Assembly: GCF_024362695.1 (NCBI RefSeq)
Contig: NC_065424.1
Coordinates: 2,516,786 to 2,580,785, forward strand
Reading direction: 5' to 3'
DNA from: Pectinophora gossypiella
Lineage: Eukaryota; Arthropoda; Insecta; Lepidoptera; Gelechiidae
DNA length: 64,000 bases
Shown one piece after another: positions 9,767 to 20,509 of the stretch. Numbering within the stretch: position 1 is the first letter of the stretch; each line of letters opens with the position of its first letter. The translations under genes were made by a program, and so were the position numbers. The notes beneath the pieces were generated by a model, which ran no database searches, was not told the origin of the DNA, and was given only the letters and a program-made list of their open reading frames with translations.

Positions 9767-12742
9767 GGTGCTAATTCCTGTAAATACCAACTAATTTTAT
9801 ATATCTGTCATTTTCTTATCCGCCGAGAAGGAAAGGGACGGGTAATCGACAAGCATAAAATGACAATGGGCACTTTTGTATGAAACTTGGTCCAAGAACC
9901 TCCACTGATGAGACTTATATGTAATGAAAGCTTATGCTTTCCCTATAATTCTGGCAAAGTCCTATCAGATTCTGTCCCGGGGTTCTTTTTTTACGGCCAT
10001 GTTTGTCCTGGCTAAAAATGTGATAAAATACAGTGGGAGCTAAAATCGACTCAAGATGTGTTGCTGGATAACTAAGTCTACATAAATAATTATGTATCAT
10101 ATTGTATATCATTTTAAAGAGGATCTTTTCCAGAATCCGAAACATAAAAAAAAACAAAAAAAAATCTTTTTGTAAGCGAATTATAGTCAATTTATATCTG
10201 CAGCGCCATTGTTTCTCGGTAGCTAAGTTCAAGTTTCATGCCTTTTACCCCTTCCAAAAGTATCTTACCGATTTTTTTTATATTGCTTCCGGAATTTGAT
10301 CTGAGTGATAATAACAAGAAAAATAAATAAACACCTCTCCGATAGAGACCGGCTAAGCTATTGCCTATTGCAAGAAATCGTCATCATTAGCAAGTCATTA
10401 CGGTATTGCATATTATAAGCTTATCAGGAACTTGGAACTTGGTCCAAGAACCTCCACTGGTGAGACTTGCATGTAATGATAGCTTATACTTGTCCTATGA
10501 TTCTGGCAAAGTTCTATCAAACACTGTCCTAGGGTTTTTTTACGGCCATGTTTGTCCTGAGTGTACAGTAGTGGGCTGCAAAATCACCTCAGGATTTGTT
10601 GTCGATAAACTATTTAACTAAGGCTATATACATAATTATATATCATAATGTATATCAATTTTAAAGGGGAAGGTTATCAGAATCTGAAACACAAATAAAA
10701 AAATGCATTAAGTAAGTATGTAAACGACTTTTAGCCAACTCACGTCCGTAGCACCATTTTTCTCAGCAGCTACGTACGAGTTTCGCGCCTTCCAACCTTT
10801 CCAAAGAAGCCCAATCATTTTTTCCTTCTTCTGATATTGCATTCTTAACCTGACAAGACTAAGTGACAACAACAAGAAATAAAATAGATACCATTCCGAT
10901 AGAGGCCGCGTAAGCTATGGACCTATTGCAAGATAACGTACTCAAAGGCTAGTCATTATAATCCAACAGACGTAACATGATTAGAATGCGGGAGGACGCA
11001 AATGTAGTATGTTTTCTTTCACCACAATCTTGTTTTATTAATCCAGGCTTATATCTTGTCTTATAAACAATGCCGAATGGTACAACAAACGTATCGTAAA
11101 CGTAAGGTTGCCTGGTAGTAATTGCTACCTTGGCAATAAAGCCGCCTTTTGCACCAGTTATTGCCTGAACTTGTTTAATGTGTTTCTTTTGTATACAATA
11201 GAGTCATTGTATTGCATCTTGATTAGAATGACTTATTTCTTGTTTCTCTCGTACTAAGCTGTATAGTTGTATAGTTGTATTGCTGTTAGTGTTAAAGAGA
11301 CACATATTTCGTCTCTTTCGCATAAGGCGATGTACTACATTTCCGTCCCGCCGCATTCTAATCATGTTACGTCTGTTGGATTATAATGACTAGCCTTTGA
11401 GTACGTTATCTTGCAATAGGTCCATAGCTTACGCGGCCTCTATCGGAATGGTATCTATTTTTTTTTTTCTTTGTTGTCACTTGTCAGGTTAAGAATGTAA
11501 TATCAGAAGAAGGAAAAAATGATTGGGCTTCTTTGGAAAGGTTGGAAGGCGCGAAACTCGTACGTAGCTGCTGAGAAAAATGGTGCTACGGACGTGAGTT
11601 GGCTAAAAGTCGTTTACATAATGCATTTTTTTTTTATTTGTGTTTCTGATTCTGATAACCTTTCCCTTTAAAATTGATATACATTATGATATATAATTAT
11701 GTATATAGACTTAGTTAAATAGTTTTTCGACAACAAATCCTGAGGTGATTTTGCAGTCCACTACTGTACACTCAGGACAAACATGGCCGTAAAAAAACCC
11801 TAGGACAGAGTTTGATAGAACTTTGCCAGAATCATAGGACAAGTATAAGCTATCATTACATGCAAGTCTCACCAGTGGAGGTTCTTGGACCAAGTTCCAA
11901 GTTGCTGATAAGCTTATAATATGCAATACCGTAATGACTTGCTAATGATGACGATTTCTTGCAATAGGCAATAGCTTAGCCGGTCTCTATCGGAGAGGTG
12001 TTTATTTATTTTTCTTGTTATTATCACTCAGATCAAATTCCGGAAGCAATATAAAAAAATCGGTAAGATACTTTTGGAAGGGGTAAAAGGCATGAAACTT
12101 GAACTTAGCTACCGAGAAACAATGGCGCTGCAGATATAAATTGACTATAATTCGCTTACAAAAAGATTTTTTTTTGTTTTTTTTTTATGTTTCGGATTCT
12201 GGAAAAGATCCTCTTTAAAATGATATACAATATGATACATAATTATTTATGTAGACTTTGTTATCCAGCAACAAATCTTGAGCCGATTTTAGCTCCCACT
12301 GTATTTTATCACATTTTTAGCCAGGACAAACATGGCCGTAAAAAAAGAACCCCGGGACAGAATCTGATAGTACTTTGCCAGATTCATAGGGAAAGCATAA
12401 GCTTTCATTACATATAAGTCTCATCAGTGGAGGTTCTTGGACCAGATTCGCCCATTCTCCTTTATGGAACACACGTCAATTTTAAGCACAAATCTAAACC
12501 AACCGTGTAAAAATTTTACATCAGTCAATAACCCGACACAGTTAAGTAGACAGCACGTCAAACGGATTGCATACCAGCGACGTACCTTTTTGATTCGCCC
12601 GGGTTATTCATTCATTTACTCATTCTTCCTAAAATTAAGAGCTGTGAATCATTCGTCCCTTTCCTTTTTACGACGGATATGAAAATGACGGATATAACTT
12701 AAAATAAAATTAGGCGGTGCCTGCAGGAATCGGGGGCAATAC
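9767..12742. mobile_element. MITE carrying a nested 2.6-kb fold-back insertion
   Basis: The outer 9767-9860 and 12461-12742 pieces join to give the same ~315-bp MITE seen whole at 39826-40140 (ends GGTGCTAATTCCTG and its near complement). In that intact copy AAGCATAAAA runs straight into TTTATGGAAC, which fixes the insertion of 9861-12460 exactly. A third, diverged family member lies at 25425-25768. Confidence 0.8.
9861..12460. mobile_element. 2.6-kb palindromic fold-back element
   Basis: The left arm (9861-11009) and right arm (11332-12460) are inverted copies with only scattered differences. The 71-codon frames at 10406-10621 (+) and 11711-11926 (-) differ at four residues. Each arm is itself a diverged tandem pair of ~500-bp units (about 9880-10395 and 10433-10945 on the left), so the element is four related units round a 322-bp loop. 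The loop contains a fragment of another interspersed repeat (GGCAATAAAGCCGCC). No transposase is visible. The open frames are mirror copies of repeat sequence, not genes. Confidence 0.85.
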
Positions 12743-13241
12743 GTCATTATGTATATTTTAAAAATAGTAATTTGTCCAACACCTGAGGGGGGCAGTTGAG
12801 TGCGTATTAAGTAGGTATCAATTACCAACTAGCTAGTTTACAGGTAAGAAAACAGTGATTTTAAACCAATTGCGTTTAAACGCACGAGTGACATAACTCG
12901 TGCGATGTATTAAAGCGTTTTACCATTTGAAAAAAGTTTTATAAGTAGGTTCACTCAACTCTTACGGAGTTAGACAACTGTCATAACTGTCTCATAAAAT
13001 GGACGCACTCATTTTTCGCCGTACTTATATCGTAAAAATAGTACTTATTCCAAAAATTTTAATGCTGAAAGTAAGCATTGATTAGCATTGGACATTTGAT
13101 TTGCGCCTTTTTGTTTGGTTTTATAATTATTACCTTATTTTATTTCTCTTTCGCCCATTTAAGGGACAGCCTAACATCATGAAACTAGGCTGCCTAGCCT
13201 TTGTGTTTGCTTTTTTATAATTTTCGTTTTAGGTTAAGTAC
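12743..13241. other. Intergenic DNA, nothing recognised
   Basis: The sequence is AT-rich with no coding signal and no repeat that I could match elsewhere in the window. Confidence 0.5.
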
Positions 13242-13684
13242 TAGCGATGGGTCGTTATCGGTTTTTGAGATAACGTAACGTAAGCGTTATGTGATTTCCA
13301 ATAACTAGTTTCTTAACTAGTGATTTTTATAACTAGTTATTTTCACAACGTTCTGAAGCAAACGTGATAATTGTAACGTAAAATCGTTTGGTTAGGTAGC
13401 AGTATAACTTAATTCTTCTTCACGCACACGTATTGTAAAACCAGTGATTTTGCGTGAGTAGTGAAAGTAGCCAAACATCGACGCTATGCCTTAAACATAA
13501 GAGTGAATTCGATTTAACTTTATGGCGTTGTGATTAAAAGAGTTATTGAAGACTGATGCCTATTTCGATCGTTTAAATGGCGTTATGAATATCACTAGTT
13601 TTTGTTGTAGTGGAAAACGAGTGATCACTGTTCGAGCTCGTAACTGCATATATAACCAGTTATGGTTAATAACGCCCATCGCTA
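13242..13684. mobile_element. hAT-type MITE with 8-bp target duplication
   Basis: The 443-bp element begins TAGCGATGGG and ends CCCATCGCTA, perfect 10-bp inverted ends of the hAT style. It is flanked by the perfect 8-bp direct repeat TTAAGTAC at 13234-13241 and 13685-13692, the duplication length typical of hAT elements. No transposase frame is present, so it is nonautonomous. The internal open frame at 13546-13758 is not a gene. Confidence 0.85.
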
Positions 13685-13799
13685 TTAAGTACCCCACACA
13701 ACATAACACATCTAAATTTTTATTTATCCCAAGAATGATAATTCATTTAAGTCAGTGATTTTAAATCAATGTTCATCGTTATTTATTTTAAATAGGTAT

Positions 13800-13870
13800 T
13801 ACTTTCCCCTCCGGTTGATTGAGGGGAGGCCTGTGCCCAGCAGTGGGACGTATATAGGCTATTTATGTTA
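13800..13870. repeat. tRNA-SINE tail fragment
   Basis: GGAGGCCTGTGCCCAGCAGT and the following GGGACGTATATAGGCT match the tail of the SINE at 5047-5447. Another piece lies at 43770-43820. Confidence 0.6.
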
Positions 13871-14238
13871 TGTTATGTTTATGTTATTACTTTAAAGGCT
13901 CGCAAAGCACAATTCTTAAAGTATAAGCGCCTCTAGTGGCTAGTAGTGGAATTATAATATTGCGCCATCTATTATTCAATAGAATAACTACGCCACAGCG
14001 TTCCTTTTCACATATATGCCATATTGTGATATCCGCTAGAAGTATATTTTATTCCGCGGTGATAACTTTCCATACTTTCGTTTTGAAAACGGTAAGTATG
14101 TCTAAGTGTTGTATTATAACTTAATAAAGCTAAGAAATATTTTTCAGGAAATATATTTATTTTTACCCGTCTTCAATAAGGATAAGAATCAAAAATAAGG
14201 GATGCGTAAAATGAAACCAAAAACAAATCTCTGTCACC

Positions 14239-14295
14239 ATGACAACTGTAAATATTTTGATTATTTTGTGGTTTCTCTTCACGATCTTCACATAA
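14239..14295 (+). promoter_or_regulatory. Upstream ORF before PPP2R3C start
   Basis: An ATG in good context (CACCATGA) opens an 18-codon hydrophobic frame that stops at 14293-14295, four bases before the main ATG at 14300. If the transcript starts upstream of 14239, this would reduce initiation at the main start. The transcription start is not known from sequence. Confidence 0.4.
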
Positions 14296-14299
14296 AATC

Positions 14300-17200
14300 A
14301 TGGCAGAAACAGCTAAAGAGTTAAAATCTGAGGACTGTGATAACAACAATGCTTCTGGTGACGCTAAACCTATGGATATTCAGCAAATAAAAGTTAATAA
14401 TTACATGAAAGATCGACTAAGGAAATACATAAAAAAGTTGGATGGTATGTTGAGTTTTCTTTTCATTGTTATATATTACGTTGTTGTTTAATATTACTCA
14501 CAAAATAAGTGCTAGTGCTAAGTGCTTAGTATGCGTTACGTTGTACAGCAAAGTCATTGATTCTCACCAATACAAAGACTCGTCATATAAATTTAGTTAT
14601 TATTTGTATTTCAGAGGCATAGCATCTATTCACGTCTAATTTTAATTTATTATTAAATATTAAAAATCTACAGACACCAGCACAAGTACAACAAAAGAAG
14701 AGAGTGAAAAAACTGAAGCGGACACATTCAAACAACTCTACAAACCCAAATTAGAAGGGAATATGGAATCCTATAAGAAAATACCCAAATTCTACTTCAA
14801 GATCCCGCGCCCTGATGAAGTTCTAGCACAGAAGCTGAGAGAGGAGACAAGGGCACAGTTTCTTCAGAAGAAGAGTAAGGAATTATTGGATAACAGTGAA
14901 TTGAAACACCTTTGGAGTCTCTTGGAGAAGTCTAACGGGAGTTACAGCATGGCCAACAATGATGAGTTGATGATTGACTACCTGCAGTTCAGGAAGATTA
15001 GGGACGAAGCCGGGGCTAAATACAGGTGAGACATAATCTATGTAGTTTTTTTCCATGATATTCAATCCTGTCTCTGTAAGTTGTGGTCACTGACATAAAC
15101 AAATAGACTAACATTCGCTTGGGTTTTTTTATACATTAAATTATGTAAATAGTATAAGTTTGTTCCCTCAAATTAAGATGCTAGGTATGTCAGTTCAAAT
15201 AAAGTGCAATTTTGGTTGTACTGTGGCTCGTGACAAGATGTGCCACTAACACATTGAGTATATATTTGTTTTACGAGGTCTATGGTTGCAGTCATCTCTT
15301 TTATCTCCTCTCATGCTGTAGGAATGGTCTAGTACTGGAGGATATCCTTCTTTACTTTTTTATTTGTACACTATAGAATGGACAAAAGAAACATACAAAG
15401 AAAACAGACAGTACAGGTAAGCTTATCTCTAAAGAGATTTCTTCCAGCTGACCTACATGACAAAGAGACATGCAATTTGTTTGTGAACCAAGGGTCATTT
15501 ACAATGACTTTGAACATACTGATATACTGATTACCAAAACCATAGAGAATAGCCACAGTTGGACGCTCTTGATGATCCATTATGTGCGGTTTCAGGCCGT
15601 ACTTCACAGCTGAGATATTTGGTCGCCTGCAAGCAGCGGAGGGCGGCACGGGGCGGGTGCGCGCCGTGTCCCTGTTCAACTACGTGATGCGCCGCGTATG
15701 GCTCCAGCAGACCAGGATTGGACTCTCGCTCTATGACGTCACTGGCCAAGGATACCTCACTGAACAGGTTACTACTACATCATCTCCCTGGCGTTATCCC
15801 GTTTTTCACAGGGTCCGCTTGCCTAAACTGAAGATTTGACAGGTCCGGTTTTTTACAGAACCGACTTGCTGACCTTCCAACCCGCAAACAGAAAACCAGC
15901 CCAATACAGGTTAGGTCACATACCTCCGAAAATGCATTTCTTAGGAATTTGGGTCTCCTCACGATGTTTTCCTTCACGGCTGAGCACATGATAATCCAAC
16001 CAACAAAAAAATGGTATTATAATATGTGAATTAATTTTGTATTTACAAATTTTCTTTATTAATTATAAAATGATATAACTGACGCACAATGCTTTTTTTT
16101 TACCCGAAAAAGTGTCATTCTGATTTTAAATAGGAATTCAATAGTGCATTTCATTACAAATATTAAAAAAAAACTCCCACTGAGCTAACTTTCATATTTT
16201 CTGAAAAAATCACAATTTAAAGTATTTTTTAATGTTACTTTCTTCCTCTGTTACTTCCATAGTTACAAAGTCATCCATCACACACAAGTCTAAGCGGAAC
16301 ATTTCTTTTTAATGTAGAATTTGATGTGTGATCAATTGATAATAAATTACAATTCTGCAACTTTTTCCAGGACCTAGAAAGCTATATAGCAGAGCTGGTG
16401 CCATCACTAGCGGCCTTGGATGGGCTGGACTCATCCTTCACATCCTTCTACGTGTGCACATGCGCGAGGAAGTTCCTATTCTTCCTGGATCCATTAAGGG
16501 TCGGCCGCGTCCGGATACGCGACGTACTATCCTGCTCGTTCCTTGATGATTTGCTTGAGGTAAGAGTGAGAGAGCATTTAAGAATAAGAATAAAATACAT
16601 TTATTGCCACTAACAGTTTACATTTTTGTATAAGAGCTAGGTACGTAATTATGAATATTACGAATACGGGCCAAAGGAAATGGCTCAGCTAGTGCTGTGA
16701 TTTAATTTAGCCGTGCTACGGCACCATCCACCGCTGGTTTTCAGTCATTTGCTCTTCATAGGATATTGTGCGGAAGTAGTTAAGTGTATTTATTTTATGT
16801 CTAGGTTTATCGGAAGTAAGTAAAAGAAGAATCCCAAATGTGGCTTTAAATGTCCTCTTCACAAAATTCGATTGTCTTGGAGCGATAGAGCCTGAGATAT
16901 GTGGTAGACTCACCATTTATACTTAAAAGAGTTACAGATAAAAAATCATACATAATTTATCCTAAAAAAAGGAAAAACAGTTAACATACACAGGTTGCCT
17001 GGAAGAGATTGCTACTTAGTAATATGGCCGCCTATTGTTTTTTCCTATTTGTTTAATAAAGTATTTGTTATGTTATGTTAACCTTCGTGGTAAAAACACA
17101 ACCCTTACATTAAAATATCTTCTAATTAAATAATTTTACTTCTTAATAAAAGTTTTGTGTATTTAAATTACAGTGTCTTTGATTTGTAATTATTTGATAT

Positions 17201-19442
17201 TAGTATACATAAAATAAAAGATATTTAGTTACTGTTATCTTAGAAGCTTAGGAACCCCCGAACATTCATCTTATCATAGACTATCTTAGAAAGAATATCG
17301 GGTAGAAATGACTGCAGCCGGGTCTGCATGATAACCGCGCCGCGCGCGGCGCGAATTATATCGAGCGCTTGGACCAATAAACGATACGAATGCTATCTAC
17401 GTAGATGGACATCAAACGGCTATTAGTCGAAGCGCTCAATATAATTGACGCCGCGCGCGGCGCGATTGTCATGCAGACCCGACAGGTTGTCCTATTGATG
17501 ATCTGTGGCTCTACGCGCTTCGTTGGAGATGGCAAGCGTAACTTTTACTCCAACTGTATTGGTCAACAGCTGCGCGAAGAGGACTTGCCGATGGAGCTGC
17601 AGGAGCAGAACTGGTTCAGCGCGGCGTCGGCGCTGCGCGTGTACGGGCAGTATCTCAACCTAGATAGAGACCACAACGGCATGCTCAGCATCAACGAACT
17701 GGCTGGGTAACTATATTATTAACCGACTTCAAAAAAAGAAGGAAGTTATGAATTGGACCCGTATGTATTTAATATTGTTAGAATTGAATAATTTTTGTAT
17801 AATGTTACTCTTTGTGGGCTTCTAAACACGTGTGCCAAATTCCATATGAGTATGTACGTATGTATGTTTGTCCGCGCATTTCTAAGAGACCACAAATTGT
17901 ATTGCAATAATTCTTTTTTTATGGGATTATCACGCAAGTTAGGAAAGAGTTCAAGTTTCATCAAAAATACTTCAGAAGTTATTGTCGAAAAACAGTCGAA
18001 AATTAAGGCGTAATTCTGATGTATTTACAATAAAAATCTGAGGCTTAATTGTGTTACTGCAACTCGGTTTCTATCTTGACAGATAGAAATTGTATCCTGT
18101 GCAGGAGCGGATCCAGTTTTTATGTTAGGAGGGGGTCAACGATATGGTCAACTAAATGCATGAATACTTCATGATACGGCCAAACGTTGGCAATCATATC
18201 GTAAAATTAGTAACATTATCCACCGGTAGTGGCGCTGGTGTCGATTATATTTAAAACTTGATTAATATTATAGTCGATGAATCAATGTAATTGTACAATT
18301 CTCTATATCGAATAGGTACATCATTTTGAACCTAAGAAATTAATCGACTATCCGTATTTTTATTACACCACATAGCATGGACACCGCCTACATTAACGAT
18401 ATGCCCAAACGTCGATTGTAATATCGGACGTTTCAATGATATAGGCAACTTAAATTGGCTATTTCATGAAATATGACCATTTTATAATAATCGAACACAC
18501 CATGAAATGATCAATTCTACGATCTGACCAGGACAATTACGTTAACGAAATAACTAGAATAGAGATGATACCCTCAGGTACGGTTCAGGCACGCTGACTC
18601 GCGCGTTCCTACAGCGCGTGTTCCAGCAATGTCTCACGTACGACGGGGAGATGGACTACAAGACCTACCTAGACCTGGTGCTAGCGCTGGAGAACAGGAG
18701 GCAACCCGCCGCGCTCGCCTATCTCTTCAGAATACTTGATATCAACTCGCAGGGATACCTCGACGCTTTCACTTTGAACTACTTCTTTAAGGTCAGTTTT
18801 CGTGTTGAACTAGCATCCGTATTCTAAGATATTAACTTGAACCTTCCTCGAGACCTCAAACTCGGCTCAAAATGGGTATCCTTAGACAGCGCTTCAACCT
18901 AATCTGTTTAGGTTATGTAATATTTTGTTGGCAGTATGATATATATGCTCGACTCCAGTAAGTAAAGTCCTTAAGTCGAGAATGTAAATGTCAACTTAAA
19001 ATAGAGTGGACGAAGTTTCGAATTAACATCTTAGAACTCTTGCTGTTAATATAGGTAGAATTAGAAATCCCACGTTCCATTCACTATATGGTAGTGTTTT
19101 ACAAAGACAACTAATTTTACGCTCTATTCATAGTTCTAATGGCAACATTGTTATCGTCCAATCACAAACCATCACTGTTACCAGCCTTAAAATATCTAAA
19201 ACATTTATTCACAGGCAATACAAGAGCAAATGGTAGCCCACGGCGCGGAGCCGGTTAACTTCGACGACGTGAAAGACGAAATCTTCGATATGATCCGGCC
19301 GGAGCATCCTTCACGGATCACTCTCCAGGACCTGATCCGCAGTGGCCACGGTCATACTGCCGTCTCCATTCTGTTGGAGTTGCACGGCTTCTGGGCCTAT
19401 GAGAACCGAGAGGCACTCGCCGCTGCCGACCACACGCCCTGA
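14300..19442 (+). CDS. Ppp2r3c: PP2A regulatory subunit B'' gamma (7 exons)
   Basis: This gene encodes the B'' gamma (G5PR/PPP2R3C) regulatory subunit that directs protein phosphatase 2A to substrates. Coding exons are 14300-14444, 14674-15025, 15596-15767, 16371-16559, 17570-17706, 18578-18791 and 19215-19442. All introns are GT-AG and phases agree throughout, giving 478 residues (vertebrate protein about 453). Recognition rests on long family blocks: FNYVMRRVWLQQTRIGLSLY (exon 3), FFLDPLRVGRVRIRDVLSCS-type sequence (exon 4), NWFSAASALRVYGQYLNLD (exon 5), CLTYDGEMDYKTYLDLVLAL (exon 6), and VKDEIFDMIRPEHPSRI then GFWAYENREAL (exon 7). Residues 318-329 (DRDHNGMLSINE) form a canonical EF-hand loop. 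A second loop at 386-397 has Thr at position 12 and is probably weak. The N-terminal 90 residues are acidic/Lys-rich and less conserved. The start ATG has a good context (AAAATCATGG). The gene lies 1.07 kb upstream of d4 on the same strand. Confidence 0.93.
15786..15992. repeat. Interspersed repeat in PPP2R3C intron 3
   Basis: The block beginning CGTTATCCCGTTTTTCACAG and ending near GGCTGAGCACATGATAATCC recurs in diverged form at about 37530-37690 and 44132-44282. The GACAGGTCCGGTTTTT motif is shared. It is a medium-copy lepidopteran-type repeat of unknown class. Confidence 0.7.
16985..17080. repeat. Interspersed repeat fragment (AATAT/AATAAGGCCGCC)
   Basis: GGTTGCCTGGAAGAGATTGC followed by a TATGGCCGCC block recurs at about 11105-11215 and 32095-32170. 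It looks like the 3' end of a retroposon. Confidence 0.6.
17319..17481. mobile_element. GC-rich palindromic MITE in PPP2R3C intron 4
   Basis: The ends CGGGTCTGCATG / CATGCAGACCCG and the inner CCGCGCGCGGCG blocks pair, around a perfect 12-bp palindromic centre, ATCTACGTAGAT. The right end is only 88 bp from exon 5. A diverged copy with the identical centre lies at about 53235-53383. Confidence 0.75.
17707..18577. other. PPP2R3C intron 5
   Basis: The intron begins GTAACT and ends CCCTCAG. It is AT-rich, with no exon or clear repeat recognised. The open frame at 17795-18013 is random. Confidence 0.6.
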
Positions 19443-20095
19443 CAGACGCCCCCACTCGGCGACTACAAATATATCATGTAGCTTTTGCTGGCAACACTGG
19501 ATTTTTAATCAAATACATTGACTCGAAGGTCTCGCGCAATTAGATGGATCTTCGAACACCGGAAAACTTCGGAAACCGGAAGTCATTATCGTAAACGGAA
19601 ATATATCCATAATATACTTAGAACTTGTGAATATCGGCAACTTACGTAAGTTATTACTGGATATTTGCAAAAGGACATAAAATAATCTAGAATATTTTTG
19701 CATTTACGGTAATACTATTGAGTTCCTGTGTTCGGAGACAAAAAATAATCTAGTCGACCTGAAGAGTATTGATGTGGACAGTGATTGGGAGACATGACGA
19801 CGTATTTATTGGTATTAGTTTTCGATGAGTGGACGGTATTATATTCATTATACAAGTGAAATATTTGTCATTTCCATTGACAGTATAATGTACCTATAAT
19901 GTACAGTATAATGGTTGTTTATTGTATTGCTTGCATTACGGAAAGTGCAATGTACAATTTGTTATAAAATTGATTGTGAATAGAATATAGTTATAGGTAC
20001 ATTTAAGTTTGTCAATACTGTGCTTTAATTGTGAATATTGTTATAAATACATAGTTAAAGTTTAGTGTAATAAATGTTTCTCAATTATATTATTC
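19443..20095 (+). other. PPP2R3C 3' UTR and poly(A) signal
   Basis: Non-coding AT-rich sequence follows the stop. A canonical AATAAA at 20069-20074, followed by T-rich sequence, is the likely polyadenylation signal, giving a 3' UTR of about 650 nt. Confidence 0.6.
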
Positions 20096-20473
20096 TATCA
20101 TTTATCAGTTCTTTCATTATTGTCTCAAAATAATATAACCCCTTCATTCTACTCCAGTAGAGAAAGGTGCATTTTTCGTTTAATTTTGCACCATTGTAAT
20201 TTATGTTATACGTACTTAAGCTCACGCAAGACGTAATTCCTAATAGGGTGGGCAGAGCCACGAATAATTAAATACAACATAAGTCACATATAACCAAAAC
20301 AAAAGTAGATAATTCAGTCAGAATATTATAAAATACTTTAATAATATTCTGAATTTTTAGTCAGAATTTATAAAAGTATTTTCTACACTGGCTGAAGCTG
20401 AAATATACAACCCGTTGGTAATCGTTACGTAGAAATGGCAACACTGGCCGGAAATGAAGTAACGTTGCTTTGA

Positions 20474-20487
20474 TGACGTCACCAATC
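20474..20487 (+). promoter_or_regulatory. CRE and CCAAT motifs at d4 5' end
   Basis: A perfect palindromic cAMP-response element, TGACGTCA, lies at 20474-20481 and CCAAT at 20483-20487, about 25-35 bp before the d4 start codon. In that position they could be in a promoter or a short 5' UTR. Function is inferred only. Confidence 0.35.
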
Positions 20488-20509
20488 CAGCGTCGCCTGC
20501 TTTGCCAAA

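Noticed and set aside
10406..12417. Pairs of near-identical small proteins (71 and ~76-105 residues) as possible genes
   Set aside because: They are mirror images created by the palindromic arms. The sequences look like translated repeat and have no domain, intron or promoter support.
17405..17569. N-terminal extension of PPP2R3C exon 5 as an alternative first exon
   Set aside because: The frame before 17570 is inside or next to the palindromic MITE, and the family sequence begins exactly at the acceptor.
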